DNA from: Clostridiaceae bacterium HFYG-1003
GTDB lineage: Bacteria > Bacillota > Clostridia > Clostridiales > Clostridiaceae
DNA: 64,000 nt
NCBI GenBank assembly: GCA_024579835.1
Contig: CP102060.1
Coordinates: 186,001 to 250,000, forward strand
Reading direction: 5' to 3'
In this document: positions 8,491-16,522 of the stretch, piece by piece
Numbering within the stretch: the first letter of the stretch is position 1
How the letters are laid out: every line of letters begins with the position of its first letter
Translations under genes and position numbers: made by a program
The notes under the pieces: generated by a model
The model's input: the letters and a program-made list of their open reading frames with translations, nothing else
Told to the model about the DNA's origin: nothing
The model's database searches: none

Positions 8491-10245
8491 ATGTACTACG
8501 ATTTTCTCGTAAAGATTCCGGAAAATACAGGCAAAATTACGGTGAACCGGCGCGGTGAAACCACTTATATTGAATACACCTATGCCCGTCATTACAACGC
8601 CGAAAAGAAGTATAACGTTCCCCAGCGAACTACGATTGGAAAACAGTCCAGGGTGGATCCAGCGATGATGCAGCCAAACCAAAATTTTATCAAGTTTTTC
8701 CCAGAGGTCGCCCTGCCCGATGAACGGAATCATTCCGATCGCAGCAGTTGCCTTCGTGTCGGGGCATTTCTTGTCATTCGCAAGATCATGGAAGAATACA
8801 AACTACCTGAAATTCTTTCCGATTACTGGGACAACCGAGGTGTCGGACTGTTTCTTGATCTGGCTGCTTATTCTATTATCTGTGAAAATAATGCCGGGCA
8901 ATACTATCCGGATTACGCCTACAATCATCCGCTCCTAACAGAGGACATGACGATCTACAGTGACTCCACGGTATCTCGGTTTCTCTCATCGATAACAAGC
9001 GATGACAAAGTCGGATTCCTCAATCAATGGAATGCATCCCGGAATCACCGGGAGCAGATTTATATTTCCTACGATTCAACCAACAAAAACTGTCAGGCCG
9101 GCGACATCGAGATGGCTGAATTCGGGCATCCCAAGGATGATCAGGGCGTCCCCATATTCAATTATTCGATTGCCTATGATGTGGATAATAAAGAGCCGCT
9201 ATTTTATGAAACCTACCCCGGCAGTATCGTCGACGTGTCCCAGTTGCAATTTATGTTGGAGAAGGCAAAAGGATATGGCTATCGCAAGATTGGTTTTATT
9301 CTTGATCGAGGATATTTCAGCAAGAAAAATATTCAGTACATGGACGCGTGCCAGTATGATTTCGTGATCATGGTCAAGGGGATGGCTTCTTTTGTCGAAA
9401 AGATCATCTTGAAACATAAAGGCAGCTTTGAGAAAAAGAGGTCTTGCGTGATTCCTGAATATCAGGCCTACGGGAAGACGATTCAGGAGAAGCTCTATGC
9501 GGATGATGAAATGGATCGATATTTCCATCTCTATCATAAAGTGAAAAAAGAAAGTGCAGAGCGTGGATGCCTGGAAGATAAAATTCAAAAAATGGCGGAA
9601 TTTCTAAAAAAACAGGAGGGAAAGTCGCTGACATTCGGAGATGCCTATCATGAGTATTTTGAAATCTTTACCCATGAAAAGAATGATAGCACAAAAAAGT
9701 TTCTTTATGCAAAAGAAAAGAGCGAAGTGATCGAGAAGGAAATTGATCTTTGCGGATACTTTGTGATCGTTACGTCCAAAAAAATGACAGCAGCAGAAGC
9801 GCTCTCGTTGTATAAGAGCCGAGATGCATCAGAGAAGCTATTCCGTGGAGACAAATCCTATCTGGGCAATAAAAGCCTGCGAGTCGCGGGTAATGAGTCT
9901 GCCGCCGCGAAGATATTCATTGAATTTGTGGCGTTGATTGTGCGGTGCAAGATTTATACGCAACTAAAAGCAATGATGAAAGAAATGGCAAAGAAGCCGA
10001 ATTACATGACCGTTCCAGCTGCGCTGAAAGAGCTGGAAAAAATCGAAATGGTGCGGCAGATGGATAACGTATACCGGCTTGATCACGCCATAACCGCAAC
10101 ACAAAAGACGATACTGAAAGCCTTCGGTATCGATGAAAACTATATCAAAACCAGCGCAACGAGATTAAGTGAGCTGTTAAAAGCGGCCGCGATGCCAGAA
10201 AGGGATGAGGAAGATGGCGCGTACGAGGAAGACAATCTCTATTGA
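8491..10245 (+). CDS. IS-A copy 1 transposase (IS4 superfamily)
   Basis: A 584-residue DDE transposase, almost identical to those at 26689 and 56296 (complement). Catalytic acids: D in YISYDSTNK, D in FILDRGYFS and E in the SRDASEKLFRGDK block. The ribosome site AAGGAG lies at 8481-8485. The gene is intact, but the nested insertions at 2281-8481 separate it from its native promoter, so expression would depend on read-through from IS-C or on a new promoter. A single residue near the C-terminus (alanine instead of valine in LLKAAAMPE) distinguishes it from copy 2. Confidence 0.9.
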   Translation: MYYDFLVKIPENTGKITVNRRGETTYIEYTYARHYNAEKKYNVPQRTTIGKQSRVDPAMMQPNQNFIKFFPEVALPDERNHSDRSSCLRVGAFLVIRKIMEEYKLPEILSDYWDNRGVGLFLDLAAYSIICENNAGQYYPDYAYNHPLLTEDMTIYSDSTVSRFLSSITSDDKVGFLNQWNASRNHREQIYISYDSTNKNCQAGDIEMAEFGHPKDDQGVPIFNYSIAYDVDNKEPLFYETYPGSIVDVSQLQFMLEKAKGYGYRKIGFILDRGYFSKKNIQYMDACQYDFVIMVKGMASFVEKIILKHKGSFEKKRSCVIPEYQAYGKTIQEKLYADDEMDRYFHLYHKVKKESAERGCLEDKIQKMAEFLKKQEGKSLTFGDAYHEYFEIFTHEKNDSTKKFLYAKEKSEVIEKEIDLCGYFVIVTSKKMTAAEALSLYKSRDASEKLFRGDKSYLGNKSLRVAGNESAAAKIFIEFVALIVRCKIYTQLKAMMKEMAKKPNYMTVPAALKELEKIEMVRQMDNVYRLDHAITATQKTILKAFGIDENYIKTSATRLSELLKAAAMPERDEEDGAYEEDNLY

Positions 10246-10432
10246 CGAGAAGATAGCCCAGGCAAAGGATAATTTTGAAAAGGCTAAGGCCAAGTATGAT
10301 AATGCCGCGAAGGAACTCGAAGACCTCCAGGAAAAGCAGAGGTCAATTCAAAGAACCGAACTGATCAAAGCTGTTGAGAAAAGCGGCAAAACTTATGCTG
10401 AAATCATGGCATTTCTTGGGAGTATCGATTGA
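10205..10432 (+). CDS. IS-A accessory coiled-coil protein
   Basis: A 75-residue, lysine/glutamate-rich protein predicted to form a coiled coil (IAQAKDNFEKAKAKYDNAAK and following), ending with TYAEIMAFLGSID. It overlaps the transposase 3' end by 41 bases in another frame. The same small gene follows the transposase in all three IS-A copies with only one or two substitutions, so it is a regular component of the element. A second ATG at 10214 is a possible start. Its function is unknown; a DNA-binding or transposase-regulating role is only a guess. Confidence 0.7.
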   Translation: MRKMARTRKTISIDEKIAQAKDNFEKAKAKYDNAAKELEDLQEKQRSIQRTELIKAVEKSGKTYAEIMAFLGSID

Positions 10433-10494
10433 TAAGAAATGCAAAACCAGGTGCTGATTAGGACTTTGAGTAGGTAAAACGTGAGAAGTTAACA

Positions 10495-10912
10495 TTTAAA
10501 TGAACCGCTTGAAAAGCAGTTGGGTGAAATTTTCATATCCCTATTCAAAATTGCAAATGAAGCTGCTATTGCTAGATATATTTCAGAACGGGAATATGAA
10601 AAAAGAAAAAAGGAAGAGCAACGGCTATGTGAGATTGAAGCGGAGAACTTAAGAGAAAACCAAAAAATAGAAGAGAAAAATCAAAGGCGAATTAAATTTC
10701 ATCAGAATATAGATCGCCATATGGAAGAATGGTTTAAATACCAGAACCTAAAGAAATATATCAATGACATAGATGAGCTTCTGCCAACAATAGCTGATAC
10801 CGAATCAAAGCAAATAATCGAAGAATACCTTTTAGTTTTAAGAGATAAAGCGGAGAAATCTAACCCTCTTAATAACATTATTTCAGAAATAAAATCACTG
10901 AAAGATGACTGA
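10495..10912 (+). pseudogene. 3' fragment of an unknown gene cut by IS-A copy 1
   Basis: The frame is open right up to the IS-A end and reads NEPLEKQLGEIFISLFKIAN, followed by a highly charged helical region rich in R, E and K, ending at 10912. There is no ribosome site near the possible TTG at 10520, so this is most likely the C-terminal third of a larger protein whose front was removed. I do not recognise the family. It lies directly upstream of the nuclease/ATPase/helicase operon and may once have been part of the same island. Confidence 0.55.
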
Positions 10913-10949
10913 AAGGCTTTCAAGCAGAGCTTGAAATTAGTAGAAAATT

Positions 10950-10980
10950 CTACAAATTCCCCTTAGATATATGGTATAAT
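10950..10980 (+). promoter_or_regulatory. Probable promoter of the DUF4297/ABC/helicase operon
   Basis: An extended -10 box TGGTATAAT at 10972-10980 lies in an AT-rich gap about 80 bases before the first gene of the operon. No good -35 box is visible at the usual distance, which is common for extended -10 promoters. Confidence 0.5.
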
Positions 10981-11059
10981 ATAGAAGTTCTCATTTTATT
11001 TGCGCTAATAATTTAGGGTAAATGATGCGTTGAAATGGATAAAGTAATTGAGCTAGGCG

Positions 11060-12118
11060 GTGGCTGTCTTGGGTGTAATAAGCGTATACAATTCAATACC
11101 GTATGATCTATCCGGGGCAGCAAGTAAAAATCGTTTCCGCCTTGAAATGCTATGGGGAATTAGCAAAATGTTCGACTTATATGATAAGCCGGATTTTTGT
11201 GTTGTTTTTGATTATAAATGCGATATTGAAATACATTTTGATGATACCTTGGAGTTTTATCAAATAAAAACTCATAAAGTCCAGTCACCGTATAAATTTA
11301 CCGTTATTTCAAAGCCGGACAAAAACACCGGTAAATCTATCATAGGAAGATTATATCTTCTGAAAAACATATCTGACCAACAAGTAAGTATGAAAGTTGC
11401 GCTGGTGTCAAATGCTTTCTTTCAAATTGATAAGAAAGTTTATTCTGATGTTGAGGTATTAAAATTTTCTGATTTAGATGAAGCTACTCAAAAAAAGATA
11501 TGCGATGCACTTAAAACGGAATTACAACAAGATGATATAGATATTTCTAATGTCCATTACATATACACCTCAATGAATTTGTTGGACCCAGAGAACGATA
11601 TTAAAGGAAAAATCGCCGGGTGCTTTGAAAAAATTAAGAATTGTGAACCAATCAAACCTAATGCATTGTATCGGCTTATTCGAGACACAGTTGATGCAAA
11701 GGCTTGCTATGAATTAAAGTCGGATGATTATGACGAGCTAATTTTGCATAAAGGAATAACAAAAGCCCAGCTGGACATGATGCTGAATCAATATGTTGAT
11801 AACACTGATAATGGAGTGAAACAGGCACAAGAATATATTGAGTCAAAATACTCAGTGAAAGAACGCAGGAAGCTGAAAACTGCGCTTGTACATATCTTAG
11901 AAGCGTCAGTAAGATCAAATGAGCTAAAAAATAAAGAGAGAGAAATCTCTTCTTATATAGACAGTAATATTGAAAATCTGCCAGAGGAATTTGAAGAGAT
12001 TATTGATGTTTTGCTCCAGAATTTTGGAGATTCTTTTTCGGTCGAATATACTCGTGAACAGATTTATGTGTTCCTTATATTAATTTTGAAGAGATGGGAG
12101 GATGGAAGAAATGCGTAA
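11060..12118 (+). CDS. DUF4297/Cap4-like dsDNA nuclease of a three-gene defence-like operon
   Basis: A 352-residue protein. Residues 15-75 resemble the N-terminal DUF4297 (Cap4-type) nuclease: SGAASKNRFRLEMLWGISKM, then an acidic residue in VVFDYKCDIEIHF, then the Q-x-K element FYQIKTHK, the signature of this PD-(D/E)xK-like fold. In known systems this domain degrades DNA when activated. The remainder is helical and unrecognised, probably the sensor or partner-binding part. The start is GTG at 11060 with a weak ribosome site. Its 3' end overlaps the next gene by 8 bases, so the two are almost certainly co-translated. The nuclease call rests on motif similarity; the system membership is inferred from the gene order. 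Confidence 0.72.
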   Translation: MAVLGVISVYNSIPYDLSGAASKNRFRLEMLWGISKMFDLYDKPDFCVVFDYKCDIEIHFDDTLEFYQIKTHKVQSPYKFTVISKPDKNTGKSIIGRLYLLKNISDQQVSMKVALVSNAFFQIDKKVYSDVEVLKFSDLDEATQKKICDALKTELQQDDIDISNVHYIYTSMNLLDPENDIKGKIAGCFEKIKNCEPIKPNALYRLIRDTVDAKACYELKSDDYDELILHKGITKAQLDMMLNQYVDNTDNGVKQAQEYIESKYSVKERRKLKTALVHILEASVRSNELKNKEREISSYIDSNIENLPEEFEEIIDVLLQNFGDSFSVEYTREQIYVFLILILKRWEDGRNA

Positions 12119-13799
12119 AATGATTTTTAAGAAACTGTACATCTTTTCCAGCTCTGAGAAAAAAGCAAAAGTTATTGAATTTGCTGAAGGGAAAAATATT
12201 ATCACATCGAGTCCTGTTGATGGTACTGACCGCGGGAAGTCAGTTATTATGAAGTCTCTTTATCATGCTCTTGGAGCAGATTGTTATTTTGATGATAAAT
12301 GGCAGGACGATGGTAAAGCATATATCGTCAATTTTACCATTGCAAATGAAAAATATTATATCTTCAGGTGCAACCGTCTTTTTAAGGTGTTTGACAGCAA
12401 TCGTCGTCTCCTTTTCAAAACAATAGATAGACATGAATTAGCTGCATCTTTGGGTACAATCTTTAAATTCGCAGTCAAACTTCCTAACAGAAGTGAAGAT
12501 ACGCTTGAGATTACGCCACCTGCCTATAATTATTTGCTTTATTTCTTAGACCAGGATAAACTTGATGGAACTAATTTTGCATCGTTTAAGCAGTTGGCCC
12601 AATACCCTAATTATAAGGAAAATGCTCTTTTTTATCATTTTGGAGCGTTTGATGGTAATTATTATGAGATTATGCACAAATTGGAGTCTCTCAGCGATGA
12701 AATCAGTCGCTTGAAGAAAGATAAGGAACTGTCAGAGTCTATGCTTGAAAAAGTCTTTGTAAGTATCAAAGACGTATCGTATTCAAAGAGCATAGACCTG
12801 TTACGCCATGATATAGAAAGGTCAAAGGAGCAGTATTCTTCCATTGCTAAGATGCTCAGTGAAACAAGGACGAAACTTATTGAAATTAGAAATGAAAAAG
12901 ATGAGCTGCAAAGAAGTTTGCATTCACTTGAACACCTTGGAAAACTGAATGAGAATCATATTTCATCTTTACTAAAACATAGGTGCCCATTATGTGAGTC
13001 AGAAGTTGCAGATACGCTCCATTTGAGAGTTATGAAATACAACACTAACGATGACATTATTTTGCTCAGTAGTGATCTCCAGATTTCGATTAGTCAGACG
13101 GATAAGAAAATAGCTAAACTGGAAGAGGAATACAAAGATGGACTTTCAAAATTAAGCGCCTATGAGAAATCACTTGGCAACAAAACAGCAGAGGTTAATG
13201 ACGTTTTGAAGCATCAGGGACTGATTGAAGTCCGTGATAGTATTACATCAGACCTGGTGACCACAAGAAAAGCCATCGAAGGGAAAGAGGTATCTGAAAA
13301 GGAACTGAAAAAGCAGATTCGTGTGTATAATGACCGTAAAAAAGAAATAAACCAGAGGTACTATGAATTGATGCTGGCTGACAAAATAAAGTTTGGACTG
13401 GAAGAAATAGACGCTAAAGGTTTTGAGAAAATTACCAACTCCTTTTCTGCCGGTGGAAGCAACAAACCAATTTCAACAGTTATCTGGTACACCAATCTGA
13501 TTAAGCTGAAACATCAGTTTAACCCGGATGCGATAAATTTTCCTGTTGTTTTTGACAGTCCTAATAACGCTGAGACTGATTTGACTAAGAGAGTACGAGT
13601 ATATGAATATCTCGCCCAAAATATTGATGATAAAAACCAGCTTATTCTTTCAGGAATAGGGTTCAAGTCTGATGACTTTGACGGAGTACAGTTTGATAAA
13701 GTGATTTATCTTGAAAATGCTAAATATGAACTTTTATGCGAAGAAGATTATTCAAATAATAGTCAGCTCTTGATTGAACTATCAAAGACAAGCGAATGA
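12111..13799 (+). CDS. Rad50/SMC-like ABC ATPase with CxxC hook
   Basis: About 562 residues from the ATG at 12111, which is spaced correctly from GGGAGG at 12096-12101; the ATG at 12102 is too close to it. Near the N-terminus DGTDRGKSVIMKSL is a Walker A motif; two long coiled-coil stretches flank a CPLC zinc-hook-like motif about residue 293; a signature-like SFSAGGSN and a Walker B-like FPVVFDSPNN follow near the C-terminus. This order is that of Rad50/SMC-type ATPases, which dimerise on DNA and gate a partner nuclease. The short length resembles ABC ATPases of bacterial conflict systems rather than housekeeping SMC. It sits between the nuclease and helicase genes on one transcript. Confidence 0.8.
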   Translation: MRKMIFKKLYIFSSSEKKAKVIEFAEGKNIITSSPVDGTDRGKSVIMKSLYHALGADCYFDDKWQDDGKAYIVNFTIANEKYYIFRCNRLFKVFDSNRRLLFKTIDRHELAASLGTIFKFAVKLPNRSEDTLEITPPAYNYLLYFLDQDKLDGTNFASFKQLAQYPNYKENALFYHFGAFDGNYYEIMHKLESLSDEISRLKKDKELSESMLEKVFVSIKDVSYSKSIDLLRHDIERSKEQYSSIAKMLSETRTKLIEIRNEKDELQRSLHSLEHLGKLNENHISSLLKHRCPLCESEVADTLHLRVMKYNTNDDIILLSSDLQISISQTDKKIAKLEEEYKDGLSKLSAYEKSLGNKTAEVNDVLKHQGLIEVRDSITSDLVTTRKAIEGKEVSEKELKKQIRVYNDRKKEINQRYYELMLADKIKFGLEEIDAKGFEKITNSFSAGGSNKPISTVIWYTNLIKLKHQFNPDAINFPVVFDSPNNAETDLTKRVRVYEYLAQNIDDKNQLILSGIGFKSDDFDGVQFDKVIYLENAKYELLCEEDYSNNSQLLIELSKTSE

Positions 13800-13857
13800 T
13801 TTAATGTAATGATAAACACACCATTGGTTACGATTGAAAATGTGGAGGAACAAAACT

Positions 13858-16392
13858 ATGGTTGACTTTAAAAAGAGACTCAATAAAGGGGCAATCGAGA
13901 AAAAGATTGATCCAATTGAAATATACGGTACTGTTGACAGAAAAAGTGTTACTGGACCTTTAAGGCCTGCACAAAAAGCGATTTTAGAAAGTTGGTACCA
14001 AACATACAAAGATAAAAAAGACCTTGTTGTGAAATTGCATACTGGTGAGGGGAAAACCCTTATTGGATTATTAATTCTTCAATCAAGGCTAAATTCAAAT
14101 ACCGGTCCTTGTTTATATGTTTGTCCAAACAAATACCTTGTACAGCAAGTGTGTGAGGAAGCGGAGAAATTTGGAATCAGCTATTGTATAATGGAGGACG
14201 GAAGAGAAATACCGAATGAGTTTTTATCTGGTGAAAAAATTCTGATAACGCATGCCCATAAACTTTTTAATGGCATGTCTGTTTTTGGCTTAGGTAATAA
14301 TTATACAAAAGTAGGGACGGTTATTTTAGATGATTCCCATGCGTGTATCGATGTAATTAAAAACGCTTTTTCTATTACATTAAATAAAACAAAAAATCAA
14401 CCTCTATATAATAGTTTGGTTTCACTGTTTGAGGAAGATCTAAGAGACCAAGGAGAAGGAAGTTTTATTGATATACAAACAGGGAATTATGAAACTTTGA
14501 TGGCTGTTCCTTATTGGAGTTGGTTTGATAAAAAGACAGAAGTTTTAAAGTTGTTGGCAGCAAACATAGCAGATAATCAAGTAAAATATGCTTGGCCACT
14601 TTTAAAAGACTCCATAGAGAATTATGGGTGTTACATTACGAGTAGTAAAGTTGAAATATCCCCATATAATCCAAATGTAAAAATGTTTGCTACATTTGCA
14701 AATGCAGAACATAGGATCTTGATGTCAGCCACAACGCAAGACGATTCTTTTTTTATCAAAGGTTTGGACTTCGATATAGACGCTGTTAAAAATCCTCTGA
14801 AAAATGACCAACAAAAGTGGTCTGGCGAAAAAATGATTATCCTCCCGTCGCTTATACATGATGAGTGTGACAGAGACTTAATAGTAACAACTTTTGCAAA
14901 AATGAAAAATCAAAAGTTCGGCATTGTTGCCCTTGTACCAAGTACGAAGAAAGCAGATCATTATAGAAATCTTGGAGCAACTATCGCGGATAGTGATAAT
15001 ATTTTTGCACAGATAGATAAACTGAAAAAAGGAAACTTTGGAAATGTCTTGGTTATCAACAACCGTTATGACGGGATTGATTTGCCGGATGAATCTTGCA
15101 GAGTTTTAATTATTGATTCTATGCCCTACTTTGATGGATTATCTGATAGATATGAGGAGCGATGCAGACCGCATAGTGAGGTAATCAATAAAAAGATTGC
15201 TCAAAAAATCGAGCAAGGAATTGGTAGGGGTGTACGGGGTGAAAAAGACTACTGCGTGTTGCTCATCATTGGTTCGGATATTGTGAAATTTATTAGAAGC
15301 ATTAGTACCAATAAATATTTCTCTGCACAAACAAGAAAGCAGATTGAAATAGGGCTTTCGATTGCTGAGATGGCCAAGGAAGATTTACAAGATGATCATG
15401 AACCTATTAAAACTGTAATATCCCTGATTAAGCAAAGTCTTGGGAGGGATGATGGTTGGAAGGAGTATTATGTATCAGAAATGAATAACGTTACTATTCC
15501 GCCAGAAAGTTCTACGATTTATGAAAAATTGTTAGCAGAAAGAAATATTGAGCAAATGTATTTGCTGGGTGAATATAATAAAGCTCGCGATGCCATGCAG
15601 AAATTTATTGATGAACTGTGCGATGGCCCCCTGGAAAAAGGTTGGTATATGCAACAATTAGCAAGATACCTTTATAGAATAAGGAAGGATCAGTCAAATG
15701 TAATACAAAAAGCCGCATTCAAAATAAATACGCAGTTGCTTAAACCACGAGAAGGCGTTGAGTACACAAAGGTTTCTTATATAAATGAAAATAGGATGAA
15801 CCGAATTAGGTCTTATTTATGTAAGTTCAAAGATTACAAAGAATTGCAGTTATCAGTTAATGCTACGCTTGATAATTTATCATTTGGCATGGAGTCTGAT
15901 AAGTTTGAAGAGGCTTTAAAAGAAATCGGTGAGATGCTTGGCTTTATCAGCCAGCGTCCTGACAAAGAAATTAGAAAAGGCCCTGATAATTTATGGTGTG
16001 GCGTTAATGAACAATTCTTCATGTTTGAGTGTAAAAATGAAGTGGATGAGAGCCGAGCTGAAATAAGCAAATATGAAGCGGGACAAATGAATAGCCATTG
16101 TGCTTGGTTTGAAGAAGAGTACGGAAAGGATGCCAAAGTTAACCGTTTCTTAATAATTCCGACCAAAGATCTGTCCTATTATGCTAACTTTACACATGAT
16201 GTTCGTATTATTAGAAAAGGAAAATTACGTGACTTAAAAGGTAATATCAAAAACTTCATAAAGGACTTGTCCCCATTTGCATTAGCAGACATAAGTGATG
16301 AGACTTTACAGCGTCTTATTACGCTTCATAAGCTTGATGTTAGCCATATTCAATCAGCTTATGCTGAACAATACTACCACAAAACAAAATAG
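13858..16392 (+). CDS. SF2 DEAD-like helicase with probable C-terminal PD-(D/E)xK nuclease domain
   Basis: 844 residues from the ATG at 13858, preceded by GGAGG at 13844-13848; an upstream in-frame TTG is ignored. Helicase motifs: motif I HTGEGKTLIG (about residue 62), motif II ILDDSHA (about 157), SATTQDDS as motif III, and QGIGRGVRG as motif VI. From about residue 700, GPDNLW followed by FMFECKNEV gives the D...ExK spacing of a PD-(D/E)xK nuclease. The protein could therefore both translocate on and cut DNA. It follows the ATPase gene after 58 bases on the same strand, which supports one operon. The helicase call is firm; the nuclease domain is a motif-level inference. Confidence 0.8.
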   Translation: MVDFKKRLNKGAIEKKIDPIEIYGTVDRKSVTGPLRPAQKAILESWYQTYKDKKDLVVKLHTGEGKTLIGLLILQSRLNSNTGPCLYVCPNKYLVQQVCEEAEKFGISYCIMEDGREIPNEFLSGEKILITHAHKLFNGMSVFGLGNNYTKVGTVILDDSHACIDVIKNAFSITLNKTKNQPLYNSLVSLFEEDLRDQGEGSFIDIQTGNYETLMAVPYWSWFDKKTEVLKLLAANIADNQVKYAWPLLKDSIENYGCYITSSKVEISPYNPNVKMFATFANAEHRILMSATTQDDSFFIKGLDFDIDAVKNPLKNDQQKWSGEKMIILPSLIHDECDRDLIVTTFAKMKNQKFGIVALVPSTKKADHYRNLGATIADSDNIFAQIDKLKKGNFGNVLVINNRYDGIDLPDESCRVLIIDSMPYFDGLSDRYEERCRPHSEVINKKIAQKIEQGIGRGVRGEKDYCVLLIIGSDIVKFIRSISTNKYFSAQTRKQIEIGLSIAEMAKEDLQDDHEPIKTVISLIKQSLGRDDGWKEYYVSEMNNVTIPPESSTIYEKLLAERNIEQMYLLGEYNKARDAMQKFIDELCDGPLEKGWYMQQLARYLYRIRKDQSNVIQKAAFKINTQLLKPREGVEYTKVSYINENRMNRIRSYLCKFKDYKELQLSVNATLDNLSFGMESDKFEEALKEIGEMLGFISQRPDKEIRKGPDNLWCGVNEQFFMFECKNEVDESRAEISKYEAGQMNSHCAWFEEEYGKDAKVNRFLIIPTKDLSYYANFTHDVRIIRKGKLRDLKGNIKNFIKDLSPFALADISDETLQRLITLHKLDVSHIQSAYAEQYYHKTK

Positions 16393-16432
16393 TTTTTCAA
16401 AATGCATTTTAGATAATAAGAAATTGTATCGT

Positions 16433-16522
16433 GTTTATGCCGGAACCAATCGTCCTATAGGGGGGTGCGGATATTTTTTTGGACCATATTAGCATTCGTC
16501 CACCGATATTCGGGGAACACTT
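16433..16522 (+). repeat. 90-bp direct repeat, left copy
   Basis: Matches 21378-21467 with one base difference (C against T). It includes the IS3 left end, the last codons of its transposase and 33 bases of outside flank, so the second copy is not just an IS end. The two copies bracket 4.9 kb containing the rest of the IS3 and the Tn7-like element. Confidence 0.8.

Larger units (their letters stand above)
2132..10494 (+). mobile_element. IS-A copy 1 (IS4-superfamily, IS1634-like), split by nested insertions
   Basis: The left end (2132-2280) matches the left end of the intact copy at 26528-28692, and the remainder resumes at 8482 just before the transposase ribosome site. The terminal inverted repeats are about 30 bp and imperfect: TGTGAACTTCCCATGATTTC at the left and, read inward, TGTTAACTTCTCACGTTTTA at the right. 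The intervening 6.2 kb consists of two other IS elements, one carrying a third. The left flank (AATAAA) and right flank (TTTAAA) do not form a clean target duplication, unlike copy 3, suggesting rearrangement after insertion. The insertions separate the transposase gene from its own promoter at 2227-2255. Confidence 0.85.

Noticed and set aside
11060-16392. Naming the operon as Lamassu or Hachiman
   Set aside because: The nuclease and ATPase resemble Lamassu parts and the helicase is only generally reminiscent of other defence helicases, but the full three-gene combination does not match either layout as I know it; no search could be run.
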